Made by a program: the position numbers and the translations under genes
Part shown: positions 35,513-48,897 of the stretch, piece by piece
Layout: each line of letters begins with the position of its first letter
Numbering within the stretch: the stretch's first letter is position 1
Origin: Ascidia mentula
Taxonomy: Eukaryota; Chordata; Ascidiacea; Phlebobranchia; Ascidiidae
NCBI GenBank assembly: GCA_947561715.1
Contig: OX387201.1
Span: 20,908,001 to 20,972,000 of the forward strand
Direction: 5' to 3'
Length of the DNA: 64,000 nucleotides
The notes under the pieces: model-generated
Databases searched by the model: none
The model's input: only the letters and a program-made list of their open reading frames with translations
Told to the model about the DNA's origin: nothing

Positions 35513-35712
35513 NNNNNNNNNNNNNNNNNNNNNNNNNNNNNNNNNNNNNNNNNNNNNNNNNNNNNNNNNNNNNNNNNNNNNNNNNNNNNNNNNNNNNNNN
35601 NNNNNNNNNNNNNNNNNNNNNNNNNNNNNNNNNNNNNNNNNNNNNNNNNNNNNNNNNNNNNNNNNNNNNNNNNNNNNNNNNNNNNNNNNNNNNNNNNNNN
35701 NNNNNNNNNNNN
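35513..35712. other. Assembly gap, 200 N
   Basis: Exactly 200 N. The left side is inside a 3.4-kb unit and the right side is inside the intron between ZP exons 11 and 12, so comparison with the other periods implies at least 9 kb missing. Confidence 0.97.
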
Positions 35713-35756
35713 AGCATAGAGCCGTACTTAGTTGTACATCACGTTATATACTAAAC

Positions 35757-36284
35757 CAGGGGTGCACAACCTTTTTACTATTGCCGGCCGCAACACACAC
35801 ACTACTGTGTGCTAACGGCCGCCACTGAATATACTGCTTTTTCAACGATATACCCCTGATAATTACGACAAGTTGACGTGAGCAATATAAGAAAGGAATG
35901 GAAATGATTCCATACCTGAAAAATGTGCACTATTTATTATTTACATTTGCCAAATTACGTATGTTACAATGTAATGAAATGTCGAATTATTCAATGACTG
36001 CCTTGTTCTTGTACGCTAGGTTCACGTCTCCATCATAAAATAATTCACTTCCCATTTGGGATTAAACGCCCTTTTCTCTTGTTTTAACAACCTTTTACGT
36101 TTCAGCGACATGACTGAGCGATTCCACTGTTTAGCTTTTCGACAACTGTACATGCGTACATAACAATTCACCGATATACTATTGATGTTTTATGACGTCA
36201 CCATTTTGATACAAATGTGCACGGCCGCAAAAAATAGCGTCCGCGGCCGCATGCGGCCGTACGGCCGCAGGTTGTGCACCGCTG
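35757..36284. mobile_element. hAT-like MITE, 528 bp, with 8-bp target duplication
   Basis: The ends are CAGGGGTGCACAACCT and the inverse of AGGTTGTGCACCGCTG (15 of 16 match). TACTAAAC is duplicated on both sides (35749-35756 and 36285-36292). The first period has the empty site, with one TACTAAAC, near 17487. CAGGGGTG-type ends plus an 8-bp target duplication are hallmarks of hAT elements. Near both ends are GGCCGC-rich runs. No transposase frame is present, so it is non-autonomous. Confidence 0.93.
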
Positions 36285-36533
36285 TACTAAACGAAAAACA
36301 GATTAACTAATCTTCAAAAACACGTAAGCAGCTAAGTTAGTGAAAGGTCCAGTGTGTATTGGTGCGTTCGTATATTTAGTTTTACACATAAACTACTAAC
36401 AGGGTTATCGATCCACAGTCTACCGGGGCAGTCATCAGTAATTCAGTTTGTTACTTTTTTTTTTGCTATTCTTTGGTTGTACAAATATTCCAGTCTGTTG
36501 TCTAGTCTGTATCATAAATATCTTTTATTGTAG

Positions 36534-37171
36534 GAAAATGGTGGATGTTCAGATTTCTGTAACGATGAACTTGGAGTTGTTCAATGTTCTTGTTTTAAAG
36601 GCCGCTATCTCGGGAATGACGAAAAAACTTGCATTGGTGAGAACTTGGCAACAAAAACACTTTCTCTAAAGTTTGAATTATTCCCACGCACCGTGGCCCA
36701 AATGCTTACATATATTTCGGGCACATTCATACTTTTCGGCAATATATCTTTCGCTATTTGAATATCGTCTGATCCGATTTTAAGCTGCAATTTTTGAGGA
36801 ACAAAATTACCTTTCCAAGTCCAAAGAACAACAAAAGAGAGTTTCACATCTTATCTTCAAAAATAATTGAAGTTGTCTGGCTTAAAAATTCTAAAACGTT
36901 TGCTGATGAAAATTCTATAAATCATGACAACCAATCACCAAATAAACAATACTGGTATTTCTTTTTCCATACCATGTAACTATATGTCCCAATAACTCTA
37001 TCTTACCTTAATATATGTGTGTGTGCAGATGTGGAAAAAGCATTGGAATCAGAAGGTGTCCAGAATATGAAAGGTGTTTACATAGCAGTTGGATTCATCG
37101 TCGTTCTGCTTATTATTGTGCTTGGGTTGGTTGCTTGGTTTATGAGACGTCGTTTCAACAAGGATGTTTAA
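36534..37171 (+). CDS. ZP-EGF membrane protein, copy B, last two exons only
   Basis: Exons 36534-36636 (EGF-like module) and 37029-37171 (membrane helix and tail, stop TAA) match exons 12 and 13 of copy A with the same splice sites. The upstream exons fall in the assembly gap, so this is a partial view and not necessarily a truncated gene. Its EGF exon differs from copy A at five bases within about 45, changing Thr to Ser and Glu to Asp. The last exon changes Glu to Asp and Asp to Asn near its start. The helix and tail are unchanged. The intron between the two exons is about 100 bp longer than in copy A (extra DNA at about 36645-36745). Confidence 0.82.
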
Positions 37172-37396
37172 TGTGATAACTGAAGACATAAGTGCATCCT
37201 GCGTGTAACTAACTGATTGATTTAATTAACAGCTTAACGTATATTGGTATAATCCCGTGTATAACGCACACTTTTGTATCTTGCTGCAAAAATACAACCT
37301 GGCATATATCTGTGTGTGTAGAATTGTTGCTTTATAAGAGATTAGTTTCAAAGTGCTGCGTTGTCTCCAAGCACAATCCAACCACTCAACTTAAAA

Positions 37397-37703
37397 GCTG
37401 ACTCAAAGTTGGTAATGTAACAAACACAACGAAAATATACAAACATAAAAACGCATACAATGACTTCAGCACATTCAGATTTGCATTAATTCGTCAATTT
37501 GTTGTAAACCAAAGCAGCCGACCGTGTAACTCCACTTACAAACTAGTAATTGTATTTCACCATAGTAATTGAATCTTAACAGTCTGTTCTTCTGGCACAT
37601 ATATAAAAACGTAACTTTATTCACCGACGTTTCGCCTGTTATCCAACAACGCTTTCTCAGGGTAATGATACAGGTACAGCACACAACTAACGCCAAGAAA
37701 ACG
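37397..37703. mobile_element. About 310-bp insertion absent from the first period
   Basis: Compared with 18488, copy B carries about 310 extra bases between ACTTAAAA and AAAAATAACG. It holds CCGACGTTTCGCCTGTTATC and CTTTCTCAGGG, a motif seen elsewhere in the window, next to a run that looks like an interspersed repeat. Borders are A-rich, so no target duplication can be assigned. Confidence 0.55.
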
Positions 37704-38000
37704 AAAAAATAACGGTAACACCGCTTGGGAAATCACGTGATGTTATCGAAATACAATATGCCTGACAGCAACAGAAACATAAAATAGTATTTGAACATAC
37801 GCATAGAAATGTCTATTCATTGCACCAAGAAGTATCAAGATTCATTTTTAACATGAGATTATCGCTATTATGGAAAACGCCGTTTGGCAGAAGGTTATTT
37901 AACGAAAGGGAGTTTACTTATCTAAGTAAGAGTCACTTGTTTGCGGAAGAATTTGCTTCATACCATATGGCGCTGATGTACAGCGACATGGTCTATGTCT

Positions 38001-38172
38001 AGTGTCGCCGCACAACATATGTGCATACAAAAATCCCAAACTTACAACTTTGTTGTGCCTGAGAGTTAAAACCAAATTATTATAATCACGCGTTCAATGA
38101 ATGCCCAAGTTGTGATGTCAAACGAAACGACATGGGTGAAAAAGTGCTAGCCAGTAGATGCAACGACATTAT
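38001..38172. mobile_element. MITE with 12-bp inverted ends, second-period copy
   Basis: Corresponds to 18792-18963 with few substitutions, so it was duplicated with its surroundings rather than inserted anew. Confidence 0.65.
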
Positions 38173-38417
38173 AGCTGTGTTATAAACCATGTTATGTAGG
38201 CAATCAAGCGATATAGTTAACTTAGGCAACCAAACTAACTACGTAAATAGTTATATTAAACATAGGTACTTCTTTGCAAATAATAAATAACGTTAATTTA
38301 AACACAAATACTTGTTTCGCAAATGATAAATAAAGCTAAAATAAACATAACTACTTTCAGTTAATCGGAAAACAAAGACTTGGATTTCAACATAAACAAC
38401 ATATTTGGGGCACTTAC

Positions 38418-38700
38418 GTAATCTAGCAATATAAATAACTGACGTAATCGACCAAATCGGTAAGCAAGTTCAAGTTGCGCAATAAGGTGTATTTGGTGGT
38501 CATCCACCCCTTTAAAAATCACGAGGCCAGCGTTCACGTCGTCAATATTTAACTGTAGTTCATGCGGATCTAAATATAATAAATGTAGAAATGATTGTGA
38601 AATAACTTCAGGAAAGACAAAGAAACAAACAACCAAAATATGTTACGGAGAATTCTTACCATCAACGAGCATTACCAGTTCATCTGTGGTGCAGTTGTCT
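38418..38700 (-). CDS. Two unrecognised candidate coding exons, second copy
   Basis: Same splice sites and open frames as 19209-19490. Reads DPHELQLNIDD...FKGVDDHQIHL before the GTAAGT donor. The open frames survive a few amino-acid changes relative to the first copy, which mildly favours coding; the family is not recognised. Confidence 0.4.
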
Positions 38701-40117
38701 GACGTTGGTTTATTTTGTATTTGGAAAATCAAACCAAACATACGTTAATGTTGGTTTGTATTCTGTTGGCTTGTTTCGAGAGATGCTTGATAACCGTCGC
38801 CAGACATTGATCCAGCAAAGCACGTTCTCTGAGCAGTGATGCGTGACTGAAAAAATATTTGTAACGGTTTTAAGGTACAACATACTATTTGAATCAACAA
38901 ATCAAGCACTCAGCCTAAGGTGAGGTTCTTGAGCAAACATCTACGTTATCATGTCCTCAATAACAAACAACCTTGGTTGGAATTTGTATGTGTTGATGTC
39001 TTTGAAAAGGTCGGACTACGAACAACGCTGTGTAAATATCTCAATCCGCTACTGCGTCAAACAGCAAAGTTATCTGCGTATTCGATAATTTACCCAACAA
39101 TATATTGTCAATCTCTCCGCCGTCGACTCACTCGCTTTGTCCGCAGTAAGATTGTGACGCAACAAATATCAGCTGTCCAGCCAAGCGGAACCAGTAATTC
39201 CTCTCTCAGCAGCGAAACAAAATGCGGAACTTAATTCACAATCGTTGCCTGGGGCAGCATTTGTGAGGAAACTATTACTTTGTGAAAGCGGATTCCTTTA
39301 TTCGTTTTTAAGTGTAGCAGCAAGATCTTAAACAAACTAATTCCCAAGAAAATTGTAAACAAAATTCGTCTCTTGCACGCTTCAGTGATTTTCCAACACG
39401 AACAGCGATTTTATCCTCGCAACCAGAACATTAACTTTTCCAATGCTGATTGCTGACTTGCAACATAGAATACTGTTTTAGTATTCTATGCTTGCAATAA
39501 TTACCTAATTTTTTTTGTATACACAAAATAGACAGATTGAATCAAGTTGATATACATTTTGCATGAAAGAGCAATATTATATATTACAAATATTCGGTTG
39601 GAAGCCAACAATTTATTGAAGTAAAGCTACTCGATTTCTACAAAAATTTAAGGTAAATATGCATATGTCTAACTTTGTCAAACAATCTTTACTAAGTGCA
39701 CACGATGCAATTATGAGTAAAAAAATGTTACATCAGTGGAAGAATCTGGGATGTTCACAGTTTTATAAATCTCACAAAACGTGTCACTTCAAAAGAAAAT
39801 GCAAGAACATAAAAAAACAGCATCGTATCTTTCACATAATACAGGAAGCATACAAATTTTCACAGTGAAATATTTACAAACTACACGAACTTGTCGCGCA
39901 ACTGCATACAATGTTTTGAACCTGACAAGAAAAGAAAAACAGGAAACTGTTGTTCTAAAATAAGTAAAACTTGGGAACAGAAAAGTTTTATTTGTTTGTA
40001 GAAACTTTTCTGTTGGCCGGGGAAATCGAACGTGCTCTCATCGTCCGGTGAGCAGCTCTGAAAAATCCATATTTCAGTGTTCCTGTATTTTAACGCACAC
40101 TACGAGGCATTTCCTAC

Positions 40118-43100
40118 CCGTTAACATGTAAGGTGTTTCCCCTCGTTTGCGATGTGTGAGGTCTTGGCGGCCCTGAATAAAGAAAGCTTGATATTTTTAT
40201 GATTGAAACAAACCCCAGAACTTTTGCTGCATGAAAGCTTGTGTCTAAGCTCAGTAGAAATGTACGTTAACACAAATTGTAACGAACTTACTCCTCTTTT
40301 CTTTAACAATCGGCAAACCGATGGTCGCCTGTCGTTTAAACTCGGCTACAAACTCATCAGACACTTTTCCATCTTCACCCAAATTATCCGTAAGAGTGAC
40401 GTAAAGGCCTTCAGTCGCTCTACATGACGTCATCAACTCTCTGCTCGCCGTTCGGTTGAAAGATAAATATCCTAAAAATGTCATCATAAAGTTTAAACCA
40501 CGTGGAAATAGATAAATGTCAATGTAATACATAAGGTAATAGGGAAACCAAGTGCATGTTTTCCTAAACAATCTCACGTTATTTTGTCACCCGACAACTC
40601 CATAGAAATTATATATAGACAGCTAACCTAATGCCTGGGCAGCAGTTTGTCGAACCAACTGATTCTCCGACTTCACTTTACCAAGAAGTTTCTCCACAGC
40701 GCCGCAAGTGACGATGGCTTCAGGAACGCCCGCCCTCGTGTGGGCGAGTGACGCAAGATAATCCGCTGTAATACGTCATCATTACGTCATCTTTCTTTCA
40801 TGTGAAACTACAAATCACCCAAAAAGTCGAATATATATGCTTGCACCGAAATAAATCCTCAAGCGTTGTGATGGCTCAAACCACCGAAGCGTGAAATCCG
40901 TTGTTGTTGTTGGATTCGGTTGAATGCGAACATGGTTAGTGCGGATACTGCTTGTAATTTCACCGCCTTAGAAAGAACAAAACAATTGTAAGTAAAAATT
41001 ACGTCCAATTCTTTCACACATAAACTTGCACACGCAATTAACTTTATCGCCAATTATTTATACGTAAATTTCAATAGAAAGTAAATACCCTGGCTTAAAG
41101 CAAGCTTCGCAGATTCAACAGGAGTTGTGGGAAACAAGTAGTAGAGGTGGGGATTACCCACCCGGTGCTATATATTGAGCATTCTTTATTACATCACAAA
41201 GGTTTTACAACAAACCCACCATACTGGGCGAGTTGCAGACTTGCAGAATAATTTCGAATCCGAATCCGTCCAATTCGTTCCGTTTGTCTTCGTTCTCCTG
41301 ACAACCGCTAACAAGACACGATAAACAATGGAGAAGATCGACCTTTAGAACAAACATCTTTTGTTTAATCGCGACTCTATGTCGTAATTTCTGGCATCGC
41401 GTCACCTGCATCTTCTCGTCACGTGACGTTTTCCACACTCTGTTGACCAGCAGCTCAATGGCGCCCACTTCGGCAATTGTAAGTTGAGAGTTCTTGTTGT
41501 TTATGTGGGCTACACCTGGACCGATGTGAAAATAAAGTGAAATAATAATTAACAAATTTATCAAAAACAAACTTCAGGAAATCTGAACGAAATCAATATT
41601 TTCTAATAGTGAAAAAAAACCAACACCAGACGATCAAACTCCCTCTAATGCTTTAGGAAACAAAAAAGCGTTCACGCGCAGCCATTGTCGTCATTATAAT
41701 ACCTGAAATGCACGTTCCTTCACCTCATCCGATCAAATCTGTTACGAAAATGACAGTTGATGAAAATCTTTACATTGGGTTGATTAATGTTTTTTTGCAA
41801 AATGGAAAGGAAAAATCAAAAAATGCCGTAAAAGAGTTCCACTAAAAGTCACAAGGTTTCAATAAGAAATTTCTTTAAACTCGACAAACTTGATTTTTGT
41901 AACTTCATTTTCTACTTACTTGAAACAGACGACACAGAGCGGTCGGAGCTTCTTCTAACAACGCCTCGTGTTGGGCTCTCTGGTTCCCTCTAGTGATGCA
42001 TCCAACAGCAAGCGCAGCTTTCATCTGAGCGGGAATGCAATGACCTCGCAGTATCGCCACCAGCGGCGCTAACACTCCGATTTGAACAAACTCGTTCTGT
42101 GTAAAATTTTCAGTAAATCTTTTGCAAAAACAACACTGGCCAAACAAAATGATTACTGCAAGCAATATAAACAACGACTCCTCTTCTTGACTGAAAATAT
42201 TCAATTCTTCAACAGGTGCAAAATCCCACAAGTGTGGATTAATATTTAGGTCACAATTCACAACAAGCTTCATTCCCACACCCGTTATACCTGGTTGTCC
42301 TGGTTGTCATTGCAAACAGCGGCAATCGCGTCAGCAGTCGCCGTCTGAAGCGAATCGTCCTTCACCGTGAGAAAATCAACCAGGAATCCGGAAGCTCCAC
42401 ACTCCATAATTCTCCGCTGGATGTCGCCCGCACCACTCGTGTCTCCCCGACAGAGTGAAGCCAGGGTGTTGATGACGTTGACAATCCACAACCTGGAACA
42501 GTACAAGCTGGAAAGTTACAATTTCCTCAAATCCCATGGGAAGTATACGACGGACGTGAGGCATCGATTTTAAACCAACTGCAATAAATTTAATCCAGAA
42601 TTCCCCTCCTGTTATTTTTGACTCACGTCAACTTGGAGGAGTTCAACTAACGGCCGGATACCACCATGTGCGGCGATGCGTGACGCGTTGTCATCCACGT
42701 GAGCGACATCCGAGAGAACAACAGAGGAACGCGATTGAATCTCGCATGTCCCATCCGTAGATTCCAGATCCTGGTTCTCCGGATCAAGATCGTGGGAGGC
42801 CATGGGTTTTAACAGAGAAATAAGAGCTGCGAAAAATAGTCCCCGATTGAAAAGAAACAAGTCTGACCAATCGACGGCATATTCAATATATTTTACACTT
42901 AACTTAATCAAATGCTGTACGATAAGCAGACAATGCACAAATTACATAATTTTTACGCAAAGTTACTGCAGACATGAACAGAAAACGTGATACATGAAAT
43001 AGCACCGATAAAACCATGAGGGTTTCCGAGTCAGACACACAATTTCTCTTACGTTTTTACGTGGTTTTCAAAAAAATACTGAACAGATATTTAAATACGA

Positions 43101-43874
43101 TTTCTATCCTGACAAAAGTGAAATATTGACCACGTGACTTAACACCTACTTGGAATCGCTCCAGCGTTCGCAATCTCAACTTTGACGTCATCCTGTTCCG
43201 ACATGAGGCAAATAACAGAACAAGCGAGTGATCTTATGGGTGAAGTCGTCTCGTCTTCAAAATCCTTCCCTAAACCTTCAACACAAATGTTCACTGAGTC
43301 CTCGACCATCAAGTTCGATGGTTTGGGATTTCTGGAGTTACAACTTGGACGCCAACCCCAAACACACACTCAGTGCATCCGCGTAAAGATTTAACGAAGC
43401 TTATTGCGGGAATAAAAACGTTGCAGCGACATTTAGCGGCAAACAACACACGTCTTTTAGTGAGTGCCAGTCAGGTTTAGTGGGTGTTTCGACCATTAGG
43501 TCTCATCCGTGCAGCTTTTTTCAGTGACTTGTTGTGGGGTTACAATAATATTAGGGAATTATAAATAAATCAATAAATGGTCACATTTGTCACATACAGA
43601 GTTTCTGATTAATTAAATATTACGCAATCAATGACGTCACTCACCAACTAATGCTGGCCACACGTTTCAACTTTCCTCGTCATCACCATCCTTCCTCCCC
43701 TCCAAACTAATCAAATATTTGATGACGTCAGTGTGGTAACTGAGGGCTGCTCTTTGCACGGGACCGTCATTGTTGATGTCACGCGATCGCACGGTGGCGC
43801 CAGACTTGATGAGAAATTTGAGACAATCGAGCGCTCCACTTGAGGCAGCAACGAGCAGTGGTGTAGCGTTGTCC
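40118..43874 (-). CDS. ANKAR: ANKAR-like gene, 5'-truncated, copy B
   Basis: Exons are those of copy A shifted by 19209 (43874-43645 ankyrin block, 42826-42627, 42491-42291, 42096-41920, 41519-41214, 40765-40628, 40471-40292, 40172-40118). I noticed only two or three base differences from copy A across this length, one of them at 40123 in the last proposed exon. It has the same missing N-terminal half, the same missing armadillo blocks and the same early TGA in the ankyrin exon. The damage therefore predates the duplication, or both copies derive from one assembled sequence. Confidence 0.8.
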
Positions 43875-43926
43875 CTGTTTCAACAACATTGGTGAAGGCG
43901 CTCGACGTTAAATTAAGCACAAAAAT

Positions 43927-43984
43927 CCTGATCGGGATTCATGGCAAGGAGAGTGCGGGTTCGAACCCCGGTCAGGTAAAAAAT
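43927..43984 (+). repeat. tRNA-derived SINE fragment, second copy
   Basis: Identical by eye to 24718-24775, including the GGTTCGAACCC B-box core. Confidence 0.5.
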
Positions 43985-44368
43985 TAGCAGCTGTTTTTCA
44001 TTAAATTCCCATTTTCGTGACTTTTAATGTTGGTTTCATTGATGACGAAATTAGCTTCGGATACCCGGTTAGTTTAAATAACGTTGCAAGGCACAAGTGC
44101 AATACACAGGGATGAGTCTAACACGAATATCGTACGTGGAATGAGCTCCACTCAGATTGTAACAACATCGCTAGGAATCACACACCTGTTTATATATTAA
44201 TGTCGCTGTTTCTTTTGAGACCAATTAGAATTGATGACGCAACTCTGGCAATATATGATAAATGTGCGGCAAGTTGAAAGTAAAAATAAACTAGGTTGAT
44301 ATATACTGGTTAGTACAGTAATTATGGATGTGTGTTAGATCTGCGGACACATGCACGCACTGTTTCAA

Positions 44369-44544
44369 TCTATAAAGGTCTCATCAGTGCAGCTGGTGAC
44401 TGTGACACTGGTTGGGGCAGCTTGGATACTGACAAGGACACAGATTTTAACTTCATGGTGTCTGTGGTGTAAGTGTGCATGGTAGTCTACAAGCTAGCCC
44501 AGTGCCACAGTCACACCAAACTGCACTAATGAGACCTTATAGGA
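44369..44544. mobile_element. Foldback element or MITE, second copy
   Basis: Same arms as 25160-25335, with no difference that I could see. Confidence 0.65.
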
Positions 44545-44828
44545 TGAAATATTGTGTGCAAGTGTCTGCAGTTCTCATGGATTATTATGGTTCTTTACTG
44601 CTTGTAAGGAAGAAACACATTTTGTGCTTGTTTTGTATTTGGACCGATTCTGTTTAAAGTCAGAACACTGCACTTCATTATAGATTTAAAGTATAAGCGG
44701 GTATAGTGCCTTTTTACAACATGTTACCATGATAACATGTTTACAACATGACAGCATTAAATATCCAGATTCAGTCGAAAATTGGCTGCAGGTATTTTTA
44801 TATAAGTTACTACACCCCTAAAACTTAC

Positions 44829-45471
44829 TTGTACATAACCATTATCGAAGCTAGCAGCAAAAATAAAATATTCATGAGGATTGAACTGAACACTTCTCAC
44901 GCCATCAGCTTTGCTTTGAAATGTGTAGGTACTTTCCCTTCTCCTCAAATTGAACAGCTTCATCGTTCCGTCCTTTAAAAAACAAATGATACAATATGGC
45001 TTCTAAGCTTGTGATTTGAATAAACACATAAAATATATTTTTATAAACTTTACACTCTGCTTTGACTTGTATGCAGCCAAAAGCAAAATACCACTTGTGA
45101 TGCATATATTTTCTTGCAGAAAAATGTACATGCTCTGCTCCTGTAAGAAGTGTTACAAGTTACATTGAGCACGAAAATAAACTTCAACGAACAAGATTTG
45201 CTGATTGCGAAAAAGGCTTGTGTCACATAAAAATGCAAATTTAAACAAACTTGTCTAACGGTCTTGACAGGTCCCATCTACATAAGAAACTCATTTTTAT
45301 TTAAAAACCATACATATATATAACACCTGTGATCCACTTAGCAAAAGAGTTCCATCAGAGTTGTGAAACTTTGGTGACCATGCGACGATGTTCAGACAAT
45401 ATAGCGAGCTTCTTCTCACGACCAGGAGTGTTTAAATCCCAAGCTACAACTGCTCCATTAGTTTTCATCAG
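44829..45471 (-). pseudogene. WDR24: WDR24 fragment, copy B
   Basis: The same two WD40 exons as copy A (45471-45327 and 44972-44829) with the same frame change in the first exon. One substitution turns MKLFDLRR into MKLFNLRR. That changes the Asp of the WD-type motif, consistent with no selection on the fragment. Confidence 0.78.
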
Positions 45472-45887
45472 CTAATTATGTGTTAGGACTAACATGTCGA
45501 TGACCAGGAATGTTGATCATGTCAAATATTAGGTTCAGTGAATTATTTCAACTATATGATTTTATTGGGTGATGACTAGCAACATGTTACAATATAAACT
45601 TATTGATGTTTGTTGTTTAAACAAACAGTTGCCTGAATACTCAGGTTATAGGGTGAGAAATTCTTACCACAGACAAATCAAAGTTTGGGTCAACTTCTGA
45701 CATTGTAAATGCAAGTTGAATTATAACCACAATTACTTTAATCATTATCACAGCTTTGTTTTGACCCCAAACTTATTGTACCTCATTTTTGCCTTCATTT
45801 TAACACATACCGCAGGTTCAAGTATTTTCCCATGGATCATCATGAGATCACAAACAAAAAAACAGAAATTTGTCTTGTTAGACTTAC

Positions 45888-46981
45888 CAGACGCAGTGTT
45901 TCCACAAATTATTTGAGCAGTTGGTTGGGATTTGAGAACTGCAACTAAATCATTGAATGAAGTTGGTCGGATCCATGAAGTTCCACCATTAAATAATTCA
46001 AGCCTGGTTGCTTTTTGTTGCAGTATTTGTTGGTCACAGAAAAGGAATCAGGAAGTTTGTACAACTTAATGCATGTTGTACCTCAATGTCTGAAAATTTT
46101 TTCAGCAGTTTTGGGTCAGCATCTGTTGCAAAATATTTCATTGCATCAAGTAAGGGACGATATCCTGTACAAAATGGAAACATTTGTCGTTGTATAATAA
46201 GCACAGTTGAAAGGCCAGAAAAACATACTCTGAATAACCCACCACAAATTTTCTCTGTATTCTAATTTATAAGCGAACCTGTACATATTCATGACGAAGC
46301 CAGGAGTGCAATAACCACACTGTAAACCATCGAACTCAGCTACACGAGTTTGTATTGTATTGTAGCCATCTCTTCTTGACCCAAGTCCTTCCACAGTTGT
46401 TACTCTGCACCCGTCCACTGAAGCAAGCAGGCTGAGGCACTAAATACATTTGTCAATACATAAATTTTTTTTAAATATGCATTTTTATGTCAAACACAGT
46501 AAAATTAGTTCATGAACAGGAAGCATCTGCATATCAGTTATGATTAAACAACAAACCGAGACATAAAGTTTAACTTTCAACAATCACCGAGTTTACAGCT
46601 TCTATCTTTCCAGGAGTTTTCTCCATGGCAACCACGCAACATCCACATCCTCCCTCATAACACATCACTTTTGTACCAGTGAGTCCTGGTTGTGATCAGA
46701 GCCATGAGTTCAGGCTCATCATTGTATCCACATCATCAACTGAAGTAAACAAATAGGTTTACAACAACTAATAATTTCTATTTCTATCTTTAACAAGGAC
46801 GTCCACATTTTTGTGTTATCTGTTGCCAACAACTAAAATTAACTAAATAAAAATGCATTAAAAAGCTAAAAAAAAGAAACGCAGAAGTTTTTTTGCAAAT
46901 AAGCTTCAACAAACCTGTATACAGTTGTCCATTTACATGGAATGATATTGAGGTACTTGTCATTGTACCAAGTATAACCAC
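45888..46981 (-). pseudogene. Xanthine dehydrogenase/aldehyde oxidase fragment, copy B
   Basis: The same four N-terminal exons as copy A, with the same TGA in the NSWL*SQPGL segment and the same missing CRC pair. I saw no new differences. Confidence 0.78.
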
Positions 46982-48282
46982 CTAAAGTGGATGCATAGAA
47001 AGTTTTGTCCCACGTATTTAAGAATTAGCTACAAAATTTTGTTGACAAAAAATGCACCATCGGTTTTGTATTAAAATTAATAACCTTTTACAACGGGGTT
47101 GAGAGATAAAATATATAAAAAAATTCACAAATGGTTGACAAACCACAGCAAATCAATACATGGATCCCAGAGTGGAAAGTTTGTTTTTTGCTCAGAGGAT
47201 TTTGTTTCGGCGATCGTTAATTTCGCAGACGTTTTTTTCATATGTTAATGCATTAGCTCATTAATATTTTGCGGATTATCGGTAAATTTTCACAAAATTA
47301 TTTGACATTTTTTCCTAAAACATGATAATGATAAATCTTGATAATATAAATTTAAAATTAACGTGAAAACAAAACTTTTGTAAATCAGAAGAAATACACA
47401 AAAGCTTTCACAGCATTGGAATTAAACCTCGCTGGTGAACTCTCTGCGACGCTTAGCTTAAAAGTCATCATTCATTTGTTTTTCTGAGTTTCCATTTTTT
47501 CCTAAAAACGTGACTTTGCACTGGACCGATAGGGGATTTCCCAATTCGCAAAAATAGTGACGTCAGCTATTTTTAATGATAAGAAATGGTTGGTCTTGAG
47601 GGGCCTTTTAACTGACGCCATAAAAAATTATGGATTTTTTGTAATGCCATAATTTTATCTGTTTCTTTCCATAACAATACATTTTCCAAACAGAAATAGA
47701 AACAAAATTTGTGTCCGAAGAGAACCTCCCCTTACGCGAAACCCTGTGTAGGTTTCAAGTTACGCATCAACTTCTATGTAACGGTTACGACCCACTGAAA
47801 CTAAACACACCCTGTCTCCTCGCAACCAGCATTCAGTTGCTAAGTGTGTAGTAGTTTGCTGATTCACTGAAGGTTTGCAAGGGTTAATATTTGTCACTAA
47901 GTTTGTTCTAGCTGACTTTGCGAGCAATCAGTTAAGAAACCGTGAAACTCTGGCTTATTGTGAAGTGGACAGGGGTCTACTTTCATATTGAACTGAGGAA
48001 ACGTTATGTGGAAACGGTTTGAGTTATAGTAGAAGTTAAAAAGAAACATTGGATTTTATGATTATGATGATACATGCGATCAATCAACTCACCAACGTTG
48101 GAATTTAAGGATGTAATTTAATGGTTCTCAAACTGTTCGTCGCGTCACCTCGGTGCGTTGTTTCGAATATCCAAGGGCGTCGGGTAACTTAAAACCCGGC
48201 CTTTTACAATAATCAGTGCGTCACACGTACTGTGAATATCTGCATATGCGTCGCACTGCAATATGTTCATTTACTTATTTGT

Positions 48283-48374
48283 TGCCACACCGGGATTCGA
48301 ACCCGCGAGATCCTGTGGACGAATCCCGATCGCTCTTTTGTTTGTTTGACTCGGGTGCTTTAACCGATGTAGAA
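48283..48374 (-). repeat. tRNA-derived SINE fragment, second copy
   Basis: Matches 29074-29165 by eye, with the same B box. Confidence 0.5.
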
Positions 48375-48897
48375 GTTTTATGTCATTCGATGTGCTCTCC
48401 AGCGACACCTATCGCATCAGCCACATATATACAAAGTAATTTCCTTCAATGACGTAACAGCGGTCGGTTTCGCTTTGCAATCAATTGTTTTGATCGCGTA
48501 GCGTTAAAATGAGTTGAAAGCGAGAAGTTGGTAAATGATATGTGACGTCAAGTAGCAAATGTGGAGACTCATAGTTTTATGTACGGTTGTGAATGCGTAC
48601 AAAGCTGTTGTATTTGAACAAGAATTTGTATGTCAAATTTTATTTGTTACTCACGGAAAAGAAGATAACATTTATGATTTAATCGATAGCAAACAAAACA
48701 AGATCTTGGTTTATTTACTTGCGATAAAGTGCACAGCAGTAGTTTAGCGTTGATTAAATTATTCCGGCAATTACTAAGTTATTTATTCCAACATTTAATT
48801 TAGTTGATTAGCTAATTAAAAAGCATTGATTTGTTTATCAAATGTAGTATCACCCCATATTGTGCATTGTTGGAATGTGGCTGCACCGTATATGCAG

